NCBI RefSeq assembly: GCF_030272615.1
Contig: NC_081406.1
Span: 242,847,218 to 242,911,217 of the forward strand
From: Cryptomeria japonica
Taxonomy: Eukaryota > Streptophyta > Pinopsida > Cupressales > Cupressaceae
Reading direction: 5' to 3'
Length of the DNA stretch: 64,000 nt
Shown: positions 54,546 to 64,000 of the stretch, piece by piece
Layout: the number at the start of each line of letters is the position of its first letter
How positions within the stretch are numbered: the stretch's first letter is position 1
The notes under the pieces: model-generated
Told to the model about the DNA's origin: nothing
Database searches by the model: none
What the model saw: only the letters and a program-made list of their open reading frames with translations
Translations under genes and position numbers: made by a program

Positions 54546-55442
54546 ATGAGTTGTTGGACGAACTACATGGCACAGTCTAATTTCTCCAAAATTGATCTCC
54601 GCTCTGGGTACCAGCAAATCCATATGAGGGAGCAAGATGTGGAAAAGACAGCTCTTCCTTGCCATTACAGACACTATGAGTTCTTGGTCATGCCGTTTGG
54701 ATTAACCAATGCTCCGGCCACTTTTCAGTCCTGCATGAACCACATCTTCAACAAGCAACTACGTAAGTTCCTACTAGTATTCTTCAATGACATACTCATC
54801 TACAACAAGACTTGGGAGGAACATCTGAAATATATGGATGAAGTATTGGGGATTATGAAATTGCAATCATTGTATGCCAAAAGGTCCAAATGTGAATTTG
54901 GAATGACAGAGGTCCTGTAATTGGGTCACGTCATCAGCGCCCAGGAGGTACGACTTCACCAGGAGAAGATGCAGGCAATTTTGGATTGGCCTCCACCAAA
55001 GACTCTCTCGGAGTTGCGTGGATTTTTTGGATTGTGCAGTTATTATAGGAGGTTTGTGAAAGAATTTTCACAACTTGGTGCACCATTGACAGATCTGACA
55101 AAGAAAGGGTCCTTCCATTGGAGTGTGCAGGTGCAGCAGATCTTCGACAAATTAAAAGAAGTTATGAGTACGTGTCCGATTTTGGCACTACTAGACTTCA
55201 CTCGCCCTTTCATCCTCGAGTGCGATGCCTCGGGAGAAGGCATTGGAGCGTTGTTGATGCAAGACCATCACCCCATTGTGTTCGAGAGTCGGAAGCTCTT
55301 GGGAGTTGAGCGGTTGTACTCCATCTACAACAAGGAGATGCTTGCCATCATGCACGTACTGACGAAGTTTCGGCAGTACCTCGTCGAGGCAAAGTTTGTG
55401 GTGCGGACAAACCACAACAGCTTGCGATATTTCTTGGAATAG
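54546..55442 (+). pseudogene. Z reverse transcriptase and RNase H
   Basis: [29 protein letters not shown]-type block (YEFLVMPFGLTNAPATFQS) and FFNDILIY. The last is the catalytic box with Asn in place of the first Asp of FDD, so polymerase activity is lost. After TAA at 54918 come a LDWPPPKTLSELRGFFGL block, RNase H (ILECDASGEGIGALLMQ, YSIYNKEMLAIM) and HNSLRYFLE with a stop. Confidence 0.9.
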
Positions 55443-56480
55443 AGGAATTTGAATGAACGACAACAAAAGTGGGTGAGCAAAGTCTAGGCATTTGATTTTG
55501 ACATTGAGTATGTGAAGGGCAAGAATAATGTGGTAGTTGATGCCCTGTCAACAAGGCCTGCCATATGTTCTTTATCCCAAATTTTGGCAAATTGGAAGGA
55601 ACACCTGTTGGTTGAATACTCCAAGAATACTTTTGCCTGTGAACTGATGGATGGTCAAGTGCAGGATGACCGATACAAGGTGGTTGACGACATCATTTAC
55701 TACAAGGACAAAATTTATCTGGTACTCGAGTCCAAGATAAAGGAAAAGATTCTGAAGGAAATGCACGACTCTCCCTTGGCTGGACACCCGGGATATTTGA
55801 AAACCTACAGCCAGATCCGACAAAGGTTTTCCTGGAAGGGGCTTAAGGACGACGTCCTCTAGCATGTGCGGGAATGCTCCACCTGTCAGCAAAACAAATT
55901 TGAGCACACCCTACTGGCCGGACTGCTGCAACCACTGCCAATCCGCGACCAGAAATGGGATAGCATCTCGATGGATTTCATTACCGGGCTCCCTATAGTG
56001 TAAGGAAAGGATTGCATTTTCGTCGTAGTTGACCGCTTGACCAAATATGCACATTTTTTTGCCATCCCCACAAGATACCAAGCAGTTCCAGTGGCCGAGT
56101 TGTTCTTCCGTGAGGTATTTCGCTTACATGGTCTACCGCAAAACATAGTCAATGATAGGGACAGCCGTTTTCTGAGTAACTTCTGGATGGAGTTATTTAG
56201 GTTGGCAGGAACCGAGTTGTCGCCCAGCACAAGCTACCATCTGTAGACAGACAGACAGACCAAGATTGTGAACAAATGGCTGGAGGGTTATCTTAGGAAC
56301 TACGTCTCAGCTCAACAGAAGGCTTGGGTTCGCTCGTTACATTTGGGTGAACACTATTACAATACCACCTATCACATGTCGCTAGGCATGCCACCCTTCA
56401 AAGCTCTGTACGGTTATGAACCTTCTTCATTTGTTGACTTGGCATTGGGGGACAGTCGTGCGCTGAGGGCCAAAGATTGA
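55443..56480 (+). pseudogene. Z RNase H end and integrase
   Basis: One frame with stops (TAG 55485, 55860; TAA 56001; TAG 56244). The zinc domain is HDSPLAGHPGYLK..CSTCQ. The core keeps SMDFITGLP and VNDRDSRF, but TKIVNKWLEGYLR has Lys at the catalytic Glu position, and GQT has become RQT. LGMPPFKALYGYEPSSFVDL closes the core. Catalytically dead. Confidence 0.9.
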
Positions 56481-56985
56481 CTTCAGGAGAGTTTAGACAT
56501 CCTGACATCTCTCAAAGATAACCTATAGAGGGTGCAGAACCAGCAATAGATGTATGCTGACCGACATCGGGTTGAGCGAAATTTTGAAGTTGGCGATTTG
56601 GTATACCTCTAACTTCAACCGCACAGACAATCCTCCTTGAAGACAAGTGGTAAGGAGAAGTTGAAGCCGCATTTCTATGGACCCTACAGGGTGGTTCGGA
56701 GGGTGGGTGAAGTTGCCTACAAGTTGGAGCTTCCTGAGGGGAGTCGGATTCACAATGTTTTTCACGTGTCATGTCTCAAGAAGGTCATCGGGCAGCGCGT
56801 CACAGTGTCCAAGGATCTGCCACCCATCTACAAAGAAGGGAAACTAATTCTAGAGCTGGTGAAGATCATTGATGTCAGAGAAAAGAGGCTGAGATCATGC
56901 ACAGTCAAGGAGTTCCTTGTGCGCTAGAAGAATCTACCCATCGAGGATGCCACCTGGGAAGGCAAGCAATTTTTGGCCCGGGAGG
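56481..56985 (+). pseudogene. Z integrase C-terminal region with chromodomain-like tail
   Basis: KLKPHFYGPYRVVRRVGEVAY and KLELPEGSRIHNVFHVSCLKK are the usual tail blocks. TVKEFLVR, then a TAG for Trp, then KNLPIEDATWEGKQF is the chromodomain-like end seen also in Y. Confidence 0.82.
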
Positions 56986-56987
56986 AC

Positions 56988-57793
56988 TATGATATCCCCG
57001 ACATAATTAAATAATAAATTTAATTATTTTATTGTAAGGCCCCAAATTTAATAACAAACCTTTTGGGCCCTTTTATTTTATTAGATTAGGCAAGTCTTAG
57101 TTGGTCGTGTCGGCCCGTTTGTAACCCTTCGGGAAGTTTCCTGGAGCCCATATATATGACCGAGTTAGTCTTTGTCATAGGTATGCGATTTTGGTATTTT
57201 CTCTTGATTGTGCGAATTCCAATTGGAGTTTTGTTATCTGCCATTTCGAAGGTGAAAGACCCTCCCTATTTGGTTCTCGCAATTTCGGTGGGAGTAACTC
57301 CTCACCCTACTCTACCTTGCTCCCAGTCCCGGATTGTTGTAATTTGAAGTGCATTAATTTGACTATTCTCTGGCTCGTGTAATAACATATAAATCTTCTT
57401 GTTAATCGTTTATCTGGCATCATATCTTATTGCAAGCTTCATCGATTGGTTCGGCGACTAGTCTTCACTACTGTACGGTTTTCACATTGTACGGACTGCA
57501 CCCTCACCGTATGATCTCACACCGTACTGCCACCCTTCCTCACACCACCGTACATCCTTTGAACTATACGGCCTCCCTCACTCCATCGGACGACATTCAT
57601 ACCATGCTGCCACCCCTCCTCCCACCACCGTTCAGTCTTCACTCCACCGTATGACCCCCCCTTCACCGTACGACCTTCCACACCCTCACCGTACATCACA
57701 CCTCCACCGTACGACAACCCAACCATCGTACGGGTGTCCCTTCCAGTGTACAGTAGATCAGCCCTCGACACCGTACAGGCCCGGAACATTACA
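56988..57793 (+). repeat. 3' LTR of Z
   Basis: TATGATATCCCCGAC to GGAACATTACA, 806 bp. Preceded by GGCCCGGGAGGAC. It has the same CACCGTACGG repeats as the 5' copy and lacks 16 bp near 57650. Confidence 0.92.
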
Positions 57794-57870
57794 ATGTAAT
57801 ATATTATCTGAAAAATGGCCATGCAACAATATTTCAAAAAGCTCACTCTCCAAATGAGAGGAGGCGATCT

Positions 57871-57956
57871 TATATAGGAGTCCAAAAATTTTGAACGACC
57901 GAGATCGAACAGCGATCAAGGGCTCAGATTAAAAGTTCAAAACCCTAATTAGGGTT
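57871..57956 (-). promoter_or_regulatory. Telobox plus TATA module of unit W
   Basis: On the minus strand, AACCCTAATTAGGGTT (57956 to 57941) precedes CCTATATAAG by about 63 bp, with a CCCTTGATCGCTGTTCGATC segment between. Same arrangement as B, C and V. Confidence 0.65.
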
Positions 57957-58012
57957 TTCCCAAACTTTAACAATTAAAATTAACAAGTAGACAAGTGGCG
58001 CAATTGCTATTG

Positions 58013-58417
58013 TCACTGAGGTGAGTGTCTAGTTTCCTTTTTTGTAGATTCGATGTACTTGGACACAAGAAGTCGCACCTCCTCTATTGTGACACTTGGC
58101 AAGTTGCTAATTTGGAAGTCGACCATATCCACATCATCAGCACAAGTGGCGAGAGTGTCTTCCCAGCCAGTGGCCTGGGTCAGGAAATTTTCATCTATGC
58201 ATATGAAGCTCGAAACTCTGGAGAGATCCTCCCTAAGAATTGGCCCTAAAACTTTGAAGAAGTTTCGTTGAACTTGTGCTCTCAAATTCTCTGCACGCAG
58301 ATGCTTCTCTCGAACCTCATCTTGTTGCAATATCTCAGCTACCACAAAGAAGACCTTGTCTTGAATATCTCTGATGGTCTTTTCAAATTCTGAACACTTG
58401 GCCTCGAAATTTCTCAA
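58013..58417 (-). pseudogene. Unit W ORF, C-terminal 134 residues
   Basis: The minus-strand frame has no internal stop. It has a helical, charged N-terminal part (CSEFEKTIRDIQDKVFFVV, LRAENLRAQVQRNFFKVLG) and a tail with DTLATCADDVDMVDFQ, LPSVTIEEVRLLVSKYIES and KKETRHS. The tail aligns with FALCADNLEGLEFK..LPHVSMDEVDQIVSRFFEYQKK in V and LPRISMEELDSVLAKF in C. It ends 57 bp before the telobox module. Its upstream part is cut off at 58430. Confidence 0.7.
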
Positions 58418-58736
58418 ACATTCAACCCTTTCGTACGGTTAGGAGAAGTTGTACGGTCAAGAGAGGTTGTAGGGTCAGGAGAGGGAAGGGTACGGACCAA
58501 TCCGTATGGTGGAGAGGCAGCAGCTAGTACAATGGATCGTACAAATTGGCGAAGCACACTTGTAGACTGTTATAATAATGGTCAAGGATGGGACAAAGAC
58601 AGGGGAACAGGGCAAAGCAGTTGCAATGCAACCATAACAACTCCAGATCCAGCCAGCAGCAGCAAGAAGGCCAAAATCAGGCCAAAAGTGCAAAAGGATC
58701 CAAAGGGAATCACAACGGAGAATGTAGCCTTTAAGA

Positions 58737-61136
58737 GTGACTAGCAGCAAATGTCGTACGTGGTATGAGGAAACTTCCCCCGACCATGTGATAAAGGACT
58801 CCCTCAAAAAAGCTCAGGTAGACCATTGCATCCAGATGTCAACATTCAACATTAAGGATTTTGAGCTGGTGCTACGGACTATGGTATCCGGATACAACCA
58901 TCTGGAAAGGGCTTCCATCATTCAGTTCCAGGGCTGCACAGTACGAATTTGATTTAAACCGGAAGATTTCAGGAGGGTATTTGGTATACCCAAGAAGGGG
59001 ACATCTGCAGAAAAACCAGCCAAGAAGCTCACCAAGGAGAAGAAGTGGCTACTGGATTTGGTATGCAGAGATGACCTCACAAAAGAGCAATGGAAAAGAA
59101 CCTAGTCTGACAGTAGGGGGTTGAAGCGTGTGTTTATTGCACTAGGAGAATGGAGAATGTTGATGGACTTGGTAAAAAGTCGCCTCACAAGAGCCAGTCG
59201 AGCATCCGACATAGCCATCTGGATGATAGGGTTAATGAATGGAATCAAATGTGGCAAAGTATACAACTAGGGGCAACTTTTGGTGGAAAGAATTCATGAT
59301 TTTCTCAAGTTGGAACACAAGATATTTTACATGTGCCACCATGCCATCAGCCTATTCCTGGATGTCGTACACCTGCAAGTACCGCCAGAAATGTGGGGAA
59401 CTTTTGAACCGCGCGGACGGGTCGAACCCAATAAGCTGACCATGTACTACTATGCCCATCTAGACATGCTTGGTGACACCACGTAGTCGGCAAAGAGGAG
59501 GAAGTTGGACATGTCCGTAGAAGTTGAAGATGACAGTAGTACCGAAGATTCTGAGGAAGAGGCCAAAGAGACTGAGGAGCAGGAGGGTGGCGATGAGGGG
59601 TTCTATATGGCACCACACACAGCCGTAGAGGATGAAGGGGAAGCAGAATCGCAGCAACAAGAAGAGGAGGAAGAGGAAGAGAAGCATGGAGGCCTGCGAG
59701 CACAATGGAAGAGCACACAGGTGAAATTCACACCCCCAAAATTATCTTCAGCACCCTTGGTACCACAGGAAGCACTTACAGTAGCTAGTCCGGTCGGGGA
59801 CGTACGACCTGTACGGTTGTTGTTTCGGAAAATCAATAAAGGAGAACCACCGGCACAATGGTGGGTGTCACTGTTGCAGATCACCTTAGTTGTACTCGAG
59901 TCGCAAACCGCGGAACGTACCAGTATGGTAGACCAGACGGTGGCAAAGGAGGCCATACAACATAGCCCGAGTAGAATATCTCAAGAGACGATCGTACCAA
60001 GGGTAGTCGTATAGGGAATTGGTACTAGTATGGCAGATTCATGTACTAGCATAGCAAGTACTAGTACGGTACCAGCATGTACTAGTACGACAGGTACTAG
60101 TATGATACCAATGAAGAAAGATGAGTCAGGGGATGTACCGATGACTGGAGATGGGCTGGAGGAGTTGGCAATACTGGAGGCGCTGACGGATGAGGATACA
60201 GATGCATCATTGGATGGGTGGCTGGGACAGTTTGCACTCACACCTCACCCCCCACCTCCCCTGCACCACACACCATGGCCATTGGGCCGCATCAGACACA
60301 TGACATGACTACCTCTATCACAAACCAGGATGAGGATGTCGGTTGACGAGAAGCATAGGGCAACAAGAAGTGGTAGGCAAAGCCAGAAGATCAGCAATGA
60401 TGGGGAAAGCGGGCCGGAAGGATCACTGGCAGGACTTCACCTCGTTCCACCAGATCCTAGCGATCTGGTAGGCTCGTTCCAGCGGTTCCTTGGAGAGCTA
60501 CAAGGGATTTCAGATGTAGCACGTGGAATGGCACAGTTGACGGGGCAGATGGAGTCCGACAACTCCGTCGACGCTGAGAAACTACACCACTTCATGATGT
60601 CTGGATGTGCAGACAAGTTTGCGCACCACTTTGAGCAACAGGGGTTGCCAAACAGTAGTACTCTGGAGATGGTACAGGAATGGGCACGCATGCGACTGGT
60701 GGAAGGAGGGGGCACCTTGGGCACCACCTTGCGTAGCATGGAGGGATCCTTCTGGGATGTGTACCTACAAATGCGACAGAGCCAGATAGAGCAGGAGGCC
60801 CAGCGGTTGTATGTAGCAAAACTGGAGAAGGAAGGGGAGAAGCGTGCACAGCTAGCTGCAGTAGAAAAGAACCTGCGGGATGAGCTAGAAACGAAGGTGA
60901 CTACTTATGAGGCTCGTTGCAGCATGCAGAAGGAGGTGCAAGTACTGGCAGCAAAGGTGGCCGAGCTTACCTTACCAATGGAGCAAAAAGACAAAAAACT
61001 ATTGGAGGCCGCACACATGGTGAAGAAGGCACGGGAACAGTAGTTGATGGCAGAGAAGAACCTCAGACTCCACACAAGGCAACAACCTTCTTCTTCGGCC
61101 ACTACAGGGACGCCTGCTCCCCCTTCTCAGTCTTAG
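58737..61136 (+). pseudogene. U third ORF (ORF3), homologue of the X ORF3
   Basis: A single frame of about 800 codons with no frameshift, only stops (58950, 59103, 59268, 59484, 60012, 60306, 61041; natural end 61134). The N-domain matches X: TWYEETSPDHVIKDSLKKAQ, IQMSTFNIKDFELVLRTMV, FKPEDFRRVFGIP, a WRMLMDLVKSRLTRASRASD block, MNGIKCGKVYN, FYMCHHAISLFLDVVH. Then an acidic QQQEEEEEEEKHGG stretch, a Thr/Ser linker with GTACTAGTA repeats, and a coiled coil from about 60470 ending KDKKLLEAAHMVKKAREQ. The frame has outlasted gag and pol in this copy, and it is more diverged from X in the linker than in the two ends. Confidence 0.85.
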
Positions 61137-61209
61137 TCTTTCGTTTTGTATTCCAGCTCCTATTGTCTTAGTCGTCTAGAAGACGACTACTTTTTTGGGG
61201 GGGGGCTGA

Positions 61210-61551
61210 TGTTAGGGGTCAATCACACGTAGTTTGTACTTGGGATGGGTGTTTATGTTTGGTTATGTTTGAGTCGTCGAGAGGTTCCCGTGGGGTAGTT
61301 GGTAGTTAGTGACGGTTAGCAACTTGGCCAACCGTCGTGTCTATATATAATTCAGATGGAACCTCGGCAAGGGGGGGATTGTACTGACATATTCTGGAGA
61401 ATTCAATAAAGATGTCATTCTTCTAGTATAGCTGTTTGTTATTGTTACTTATGCTTTGATATATGAATGTTCTGTTACATGAATAATTGGTACGTGTGGG
61501 AAATCCTTGTTTTATCTGTGAGTTTACCAACCTCACATTAAGGACTAAACA
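61210..61551 (+). repeat. 3' LTR of U
   Basis: TGTTAGGGGTCAATC to GGACTAAACA, with CTATATATAA at 61341 and a GGGTTGTGAC-free leader. A polypurine tract precedes it at about 61190-61206. Confidence 0.8.
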
Positions 61552-62349
61552 GTGCACTGGGCAATTCAAATGCCCATCTTTGCAATCAGGGATTTCGAAT
61601 CATGTTTGCGAATGATGGTGGCCACATACGACAGCGCAACTAGGGCATCAACATTCTCTTACCAGCAGAGTACTGTGACCGTATCCTTTGCAGCCAATGA
61701 TTTTGCCAAGGTCTTTGGCATACCAGATGAGGGAAAGAAAGTGGACAAGAATGCCACTAAGACCTCACCAAAAAGGAAGGAACAATTGCTACGGCTGATG
61801 TGTCGAAGTGATCTTTTAGACCAGGGATGGGCAGCGATTAAGGAACCAAAGGGGAGAGGATTAAAAAAATCATATATTGTGCCAGGTGAATGGCAGTGTC
61901 TGCTAGATGTTATGAAAAGCAAACTTATCGGAGCTAGCAGGGCATCGGACACAACGGTACCCATGATTGCATTTATGAATGGATTGAGGAATGGGATGGC
62001 GTACAACTGGGTTACAGTCTTGTCCGACAAAATTCATGAATTTTTTATCCTACGACACAAGGCTTTTTACATGCCGTTGGAGAATCTGAAGATCAAAGTA
62101 CAAGACATCTACTTTGCCATCTCAAGACCGGTCTTTAAGAGCCACCTGGCTAAAATATCGAACCTCTTTTCCATCAGGGATGCCTTTTAGAAGCAGCAAG
62201 TAGACTGGGAATTCACCTTTGCTCTTTGTGCAGATAACTTAGAAGGATTGGAATTCAAGGTCAACCTATTGCCACATGTCTCCATGGATGAGGTTGACCA
62301 GATTGTGTCCAGGTTCTTTGAATATCAGAAGAAGAGGGTGCAATCCTAA
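61552..62349 (+). pseudogene. V chimeric ORF (ORF3 N-domain plus unit-C-type C-domain)
   Basis: One frame from 61552 to TAA at 62347, with one TAG at 62188. It opens VHWAIQMPIFAIRDFE (the true N-terminus is missing) and runs through SFAANDFAKVFGIP, LMCRSDLLDQGW, WQCLLDVMKSKLIGASRASD and MNGLRNGMAYNWVTVL to FYMP. Instead of HHAIGLFLDVVH it then passes to ENLKIKVQDIYFAISRPVF, which aligns to ENLRAQVQRNFFKVLGPIL of W, and ends LPHVSMDEVDQIVSRFFEYQKK. Either two related ORFs recombined here or both were once domains of one protein. Confidence 0.78.
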
Positions 62350-62408
62350 AAGATAGCATCTCATGCCACTTGTCTTATGTGCAGTTAATCATAGATTTTA
62401 TTTTGGGA

Positions 62409-62498
62409 AACCCTAATTAGGGTTGTGCTGTTTAGATCTCGACCGTTGATCTTAAATCAATCTCAACCATTTATTTTTCTTTCAAAACTCTATATAAA
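62409..62498 (+). promoter_or_regulatory. Telobox plus TATA module of V
   Basis: AACCCTAATTAGGGTT at 62409-62424, a CCGTTGATCTTAAATCAATC segment, then TATATAAA at 62491. Spacing 67 bp, nearly identical to B. Confidence 0.7.
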
Positions 62499-63315
62499 CC
62501 CCTCTCATTCTCTCATTTCAGTGTTATGGAGAGTTTTATGAAATTGTTGCACAGAGCTATTTGAGTAATAAAATATTCATTATGAGTGTTGTTTTGAAAT
62601 CTTTTTATTGCTAAATGGTTGCATGGTTACATACTCCCTTCAACAATTAGATTAGATTTGCTTAAGTAATTTGTTTGCAAGTTGCTGGATGAATGATAGA
62701 TTTGATAGTTTAGATAGGTGAAATCTCGCTCATACTTTTGTTGAATGGGTGATTTTCGTTTAACGTGCAAAGATAGTCTGAGCTTTTATGTGGATGTTTA
62801 ACTTCTACTTAGAATAATATTGTTCAATTGTTGGTATTATTCGAAAGTGTGAAAATTATAAGCACAACCTTAGAAGATTGCACCCGCTCTGTGTAGTTGT
62901 CCAAGCGTGACGAAACAAAGTGTCGTTACTAAGTTTCACCTAATCTATACCATCTCTTGAGTTCATAGGAATAGCTTAGAAGTAGTATAGAATCCCTAAA
63001 CCTTCATCCTTTTATCTTTTTTGGAAGTCTTAAACCAAAAAACCCAAAAACATAGTGCATAAGTTGTTAAATCTACCTAAATTCAATCTGTGAGTGATAC
63101 TAGTTAACAAACGTAAGTCCCCCTTCAGATTTTCAGCACACACTACCCAAGTAGCTATCCCACGGAAGTCGCTCATTCGCACATATAGACCTTGGAGTCG
63201 CCTTATGGTCTTCTTGCAATCTTGGCACAAGTAGTGATTTTGTTCAGGAGAGGATAGAGTATCCTTGTGGTATTTTATTCTAAGTGTTCAGTAGATGATA
63301 AAACGTCCACCAACA

Positions 63316-63660
63316 TATCTATTACCCAATATTTATCTTGAATAATAGTACTGTCCACAATATATTGTAATTGCTTGGCATAGATTTGTAACTGGCAATT
63401 AAGAGTTTGCAGAGCAATGGTCCAAGTGACCTCTATCCATTACCAACCGTTATATTATCAAGCATCTCTATTTATCACACAACACCTCTATTGATCAGCT
63501 CATATGAGAAAGATAATGAGAACTGGCATCCAAGGAATATCTTATTGCAGGAAGCCAATCAATAGGTATGTTGATCGACTAAAGGAGTGAACTAGTCTCA
63601 GAATATTGACAACGGCAACATCTAGAGATGTTGGTTTTTGCTTTCTGATACTTTTATGAT
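63316..63660. other. Flanking DNA, nothing recognised
   Basis: AT-rich sequence after the V terminus. No ORF or element domain seen. Confidence 0.4.
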
Positions 63661-63682
63661 AGTTTTAACCTAAGTTGCAGGG

Positions 63683-63856
63683 TTCGCCCCTGGGAAGCCC
63701 TGGTACGGGTCCGGGTTCGACCGGGTCCGTGGTACGGGTCCGGTTCGACCTGGGTTCGACCAGGGTTCGTAAAACCCAGGGTGGGTTCGACCCGGGTCGA
63801 ACCCAGTCGAACCCGGGGTCGAACCCAGTCGAACCCGGGCGGACCCAGTCGAACCC
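63683..63856. repeat. GC-rich minisatellite of GGGTTCGACC / GGTCGAACCC, partly palindromic
   Basis: About 170 bp of GGGTTCGACC, GGGTCCGG and CAGTCGAACCC units in both orientations. At 63783-63804, GGGTTCGACCC is followed directly by GGGTCGAACCC, a perfect 22-bp palindrome. The surrounding DNA is AT-rich, so base composition changes sharply. The overlapping ORFs on both strands result from the repeat. Confidence 0.85.
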
Positions 63857-64000
63857 GCGTGGCTGGGCGGCCCAATAAGTTAAAAAACAAACCAAATTTT
63901 ATTTTTTTTTCAATTCCGCCTTTAAAAAAGCGAAAATTATAACCTAAAAAACACTTCTAAAACATCTTATTGACACATTTCACCTCATTTGTGTTGCAAA

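Larger units (their letters stand above)
51538..57793 (+). mobile_element. Element Z: complete 6.3-kb Ty3/gypsy chromovirus inside W
   Basis: LTRs 51538-52359 and 56988-57793 are flanked by ATGTA at 51533-51537 and 57794-57798. An iMet primer site follows the 5' LTR at 52361. Order: gag, protease, RT, RNase H, integrase, chromodomain-like tail. The 3' LTR differs from the 5' copy by a 16-bp deletion and scattered substitutions. Pol has many stops plus an RT active-site change, so it is dead. Confidence 0.93.
51080..58430 (-). mobile_element. Unit W: minus-strand B/C-type unit, interrupted by Z
   Basis: Its terminal CCACCAACA (read as TGTTGGTG at 51080 on the plus strand) matches the end of V (63315), with GTAGATGATAAAA just inside in both. 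After Z (51538-57793) it continues with a TATA (57871-57878, minus), the telobox palindrome (57941-57956) and the C-terminal part of the unit-C-type ORF (58013-58417). It stops at 58430, where the U spacer begins, so its left two thirds are missing. Confidence 0.75.
58431..61551 (+). mobile_element. Element U: 3' part of a second Athila-like element
   Basis: It contains only the CGTACGG-rich spacer, the third ORF, a TTTTTTGGGGGGGGG polypurine tract and one 342-bp LTR (61210-61551). Gag and pol are absent because the left side meets W at 58430. The LTR differs from that of X in sequence but shares the TGTT..AAACA ends. It sits directly against the ORF3-type fragment of V. Confidence 0.82.
61552..63315 (+). 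mobile_element. Element V: chimeric fragment, ORF3-type start joined to B/C-type tail
   Basis: 61552-62079 resembles the X/U ORF3 N-domain. 62080-62349 matches the C-terminal part of the W ORF. From 62409 the telobox and TATA module and the tail ending CCACCAACA at 63315 are B/C-type. The tail 62350-63315 is non-coding (R/U5-like) and parallels 14900-15814 of B, including the GTAAGTCCCC and GACCTTGGAGTC segments. Confidence 0.75.

Noticed and set aside
63683-63856. A tRNA gene suggested by GGTTCGA motifs
   Set aside because: No A box, anticodon stem or cloverleaf could be built around them.
63654-63895. ORFs on both strands in the GC-rich minisatellite
   Set aside because: Repeat-encoded, open on both strands because of the motif, with no start or domain support.

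Overview
This is nuclear DNA from a plant, most likely a gymnosperm or another seed plant with a large, repeat-filled genome. The evidence is the long intron, the chromovirus, Athila-like and copia-type LTR retrotransposons with plant-type primer sites, the very long LTRs, and several generations of nested insertion. No bacterial or organellar features were seen, and species cannot be read from the window.

The only host gene I can support is on the minus strand at 3297-8759. It is the 3' half of a DUF1350-type (alpha/beta-hydrolase-like) gene, in four short exons with GT-AG junctions. Its last intron is 4.7 kb and holds an antisense, truncated retrotransposon (4551-7833). Upstream exons were not found and may lie outside the window.

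From 10027 to 28696 there is one old copia-type element cut into four pieces. The cuts are: a 4.6-kb TG..CA unit with a perfect 5-bp target duplication (unit B, 11223-15814); a 9.8-kb relative that carries its own long ORF (unit C, 16123-25923) and whose arrival or later decay removed most of the copia integrase; a minus-strand solo LTR (unit D, 26593-28335, duplication CAAAC); and a third relative (unit E, from 28697).

From 32821 to 51079 lies a chromovirus, Y (LTR 2.1 kb, initiator-Met primer site, gag to chromodomain). A complete Athila-like element, X (36138-45737, 265-bp LTRs, duplication AGAAG), is inserted inside its gag. X has a long third ORF between pol and the 3' LTR. The 3' LTR of Y is cut by W, a minus-strand relative of unit C. 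W is in turn interrupted by a complete 6.3-kb chromovirus, Z (51538-57793, duplication ATGTA). Next come the 3' half of a second Athila-like element, U (58431-61551), with the same third ORF, and a chimeric fragment V (61552-63315) in which the U/X-type ORF is fused in frame to the tail of the unit-C-type ORF. The window ends in a GC-rich palindromic minisatellite.

Every retroelement gene here is broken by stops and frameshifts, and many stops look like C-to-T or G-to-A decay. The integrase catalytic Glu is Lys in all three readable Ty3/gypsy integrases. The main novelty candidates are two families of retroelement-associated proteins of unknown role: the third ORF of X, U and V, and the ORF carried by the B/C/W/V-type units. 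The second family sits between two TATA modules inside what looks like a single very long LTR, with a conserved AACCCTAATTAGGGTT palindrome 60-75 bp before the second TATA box.
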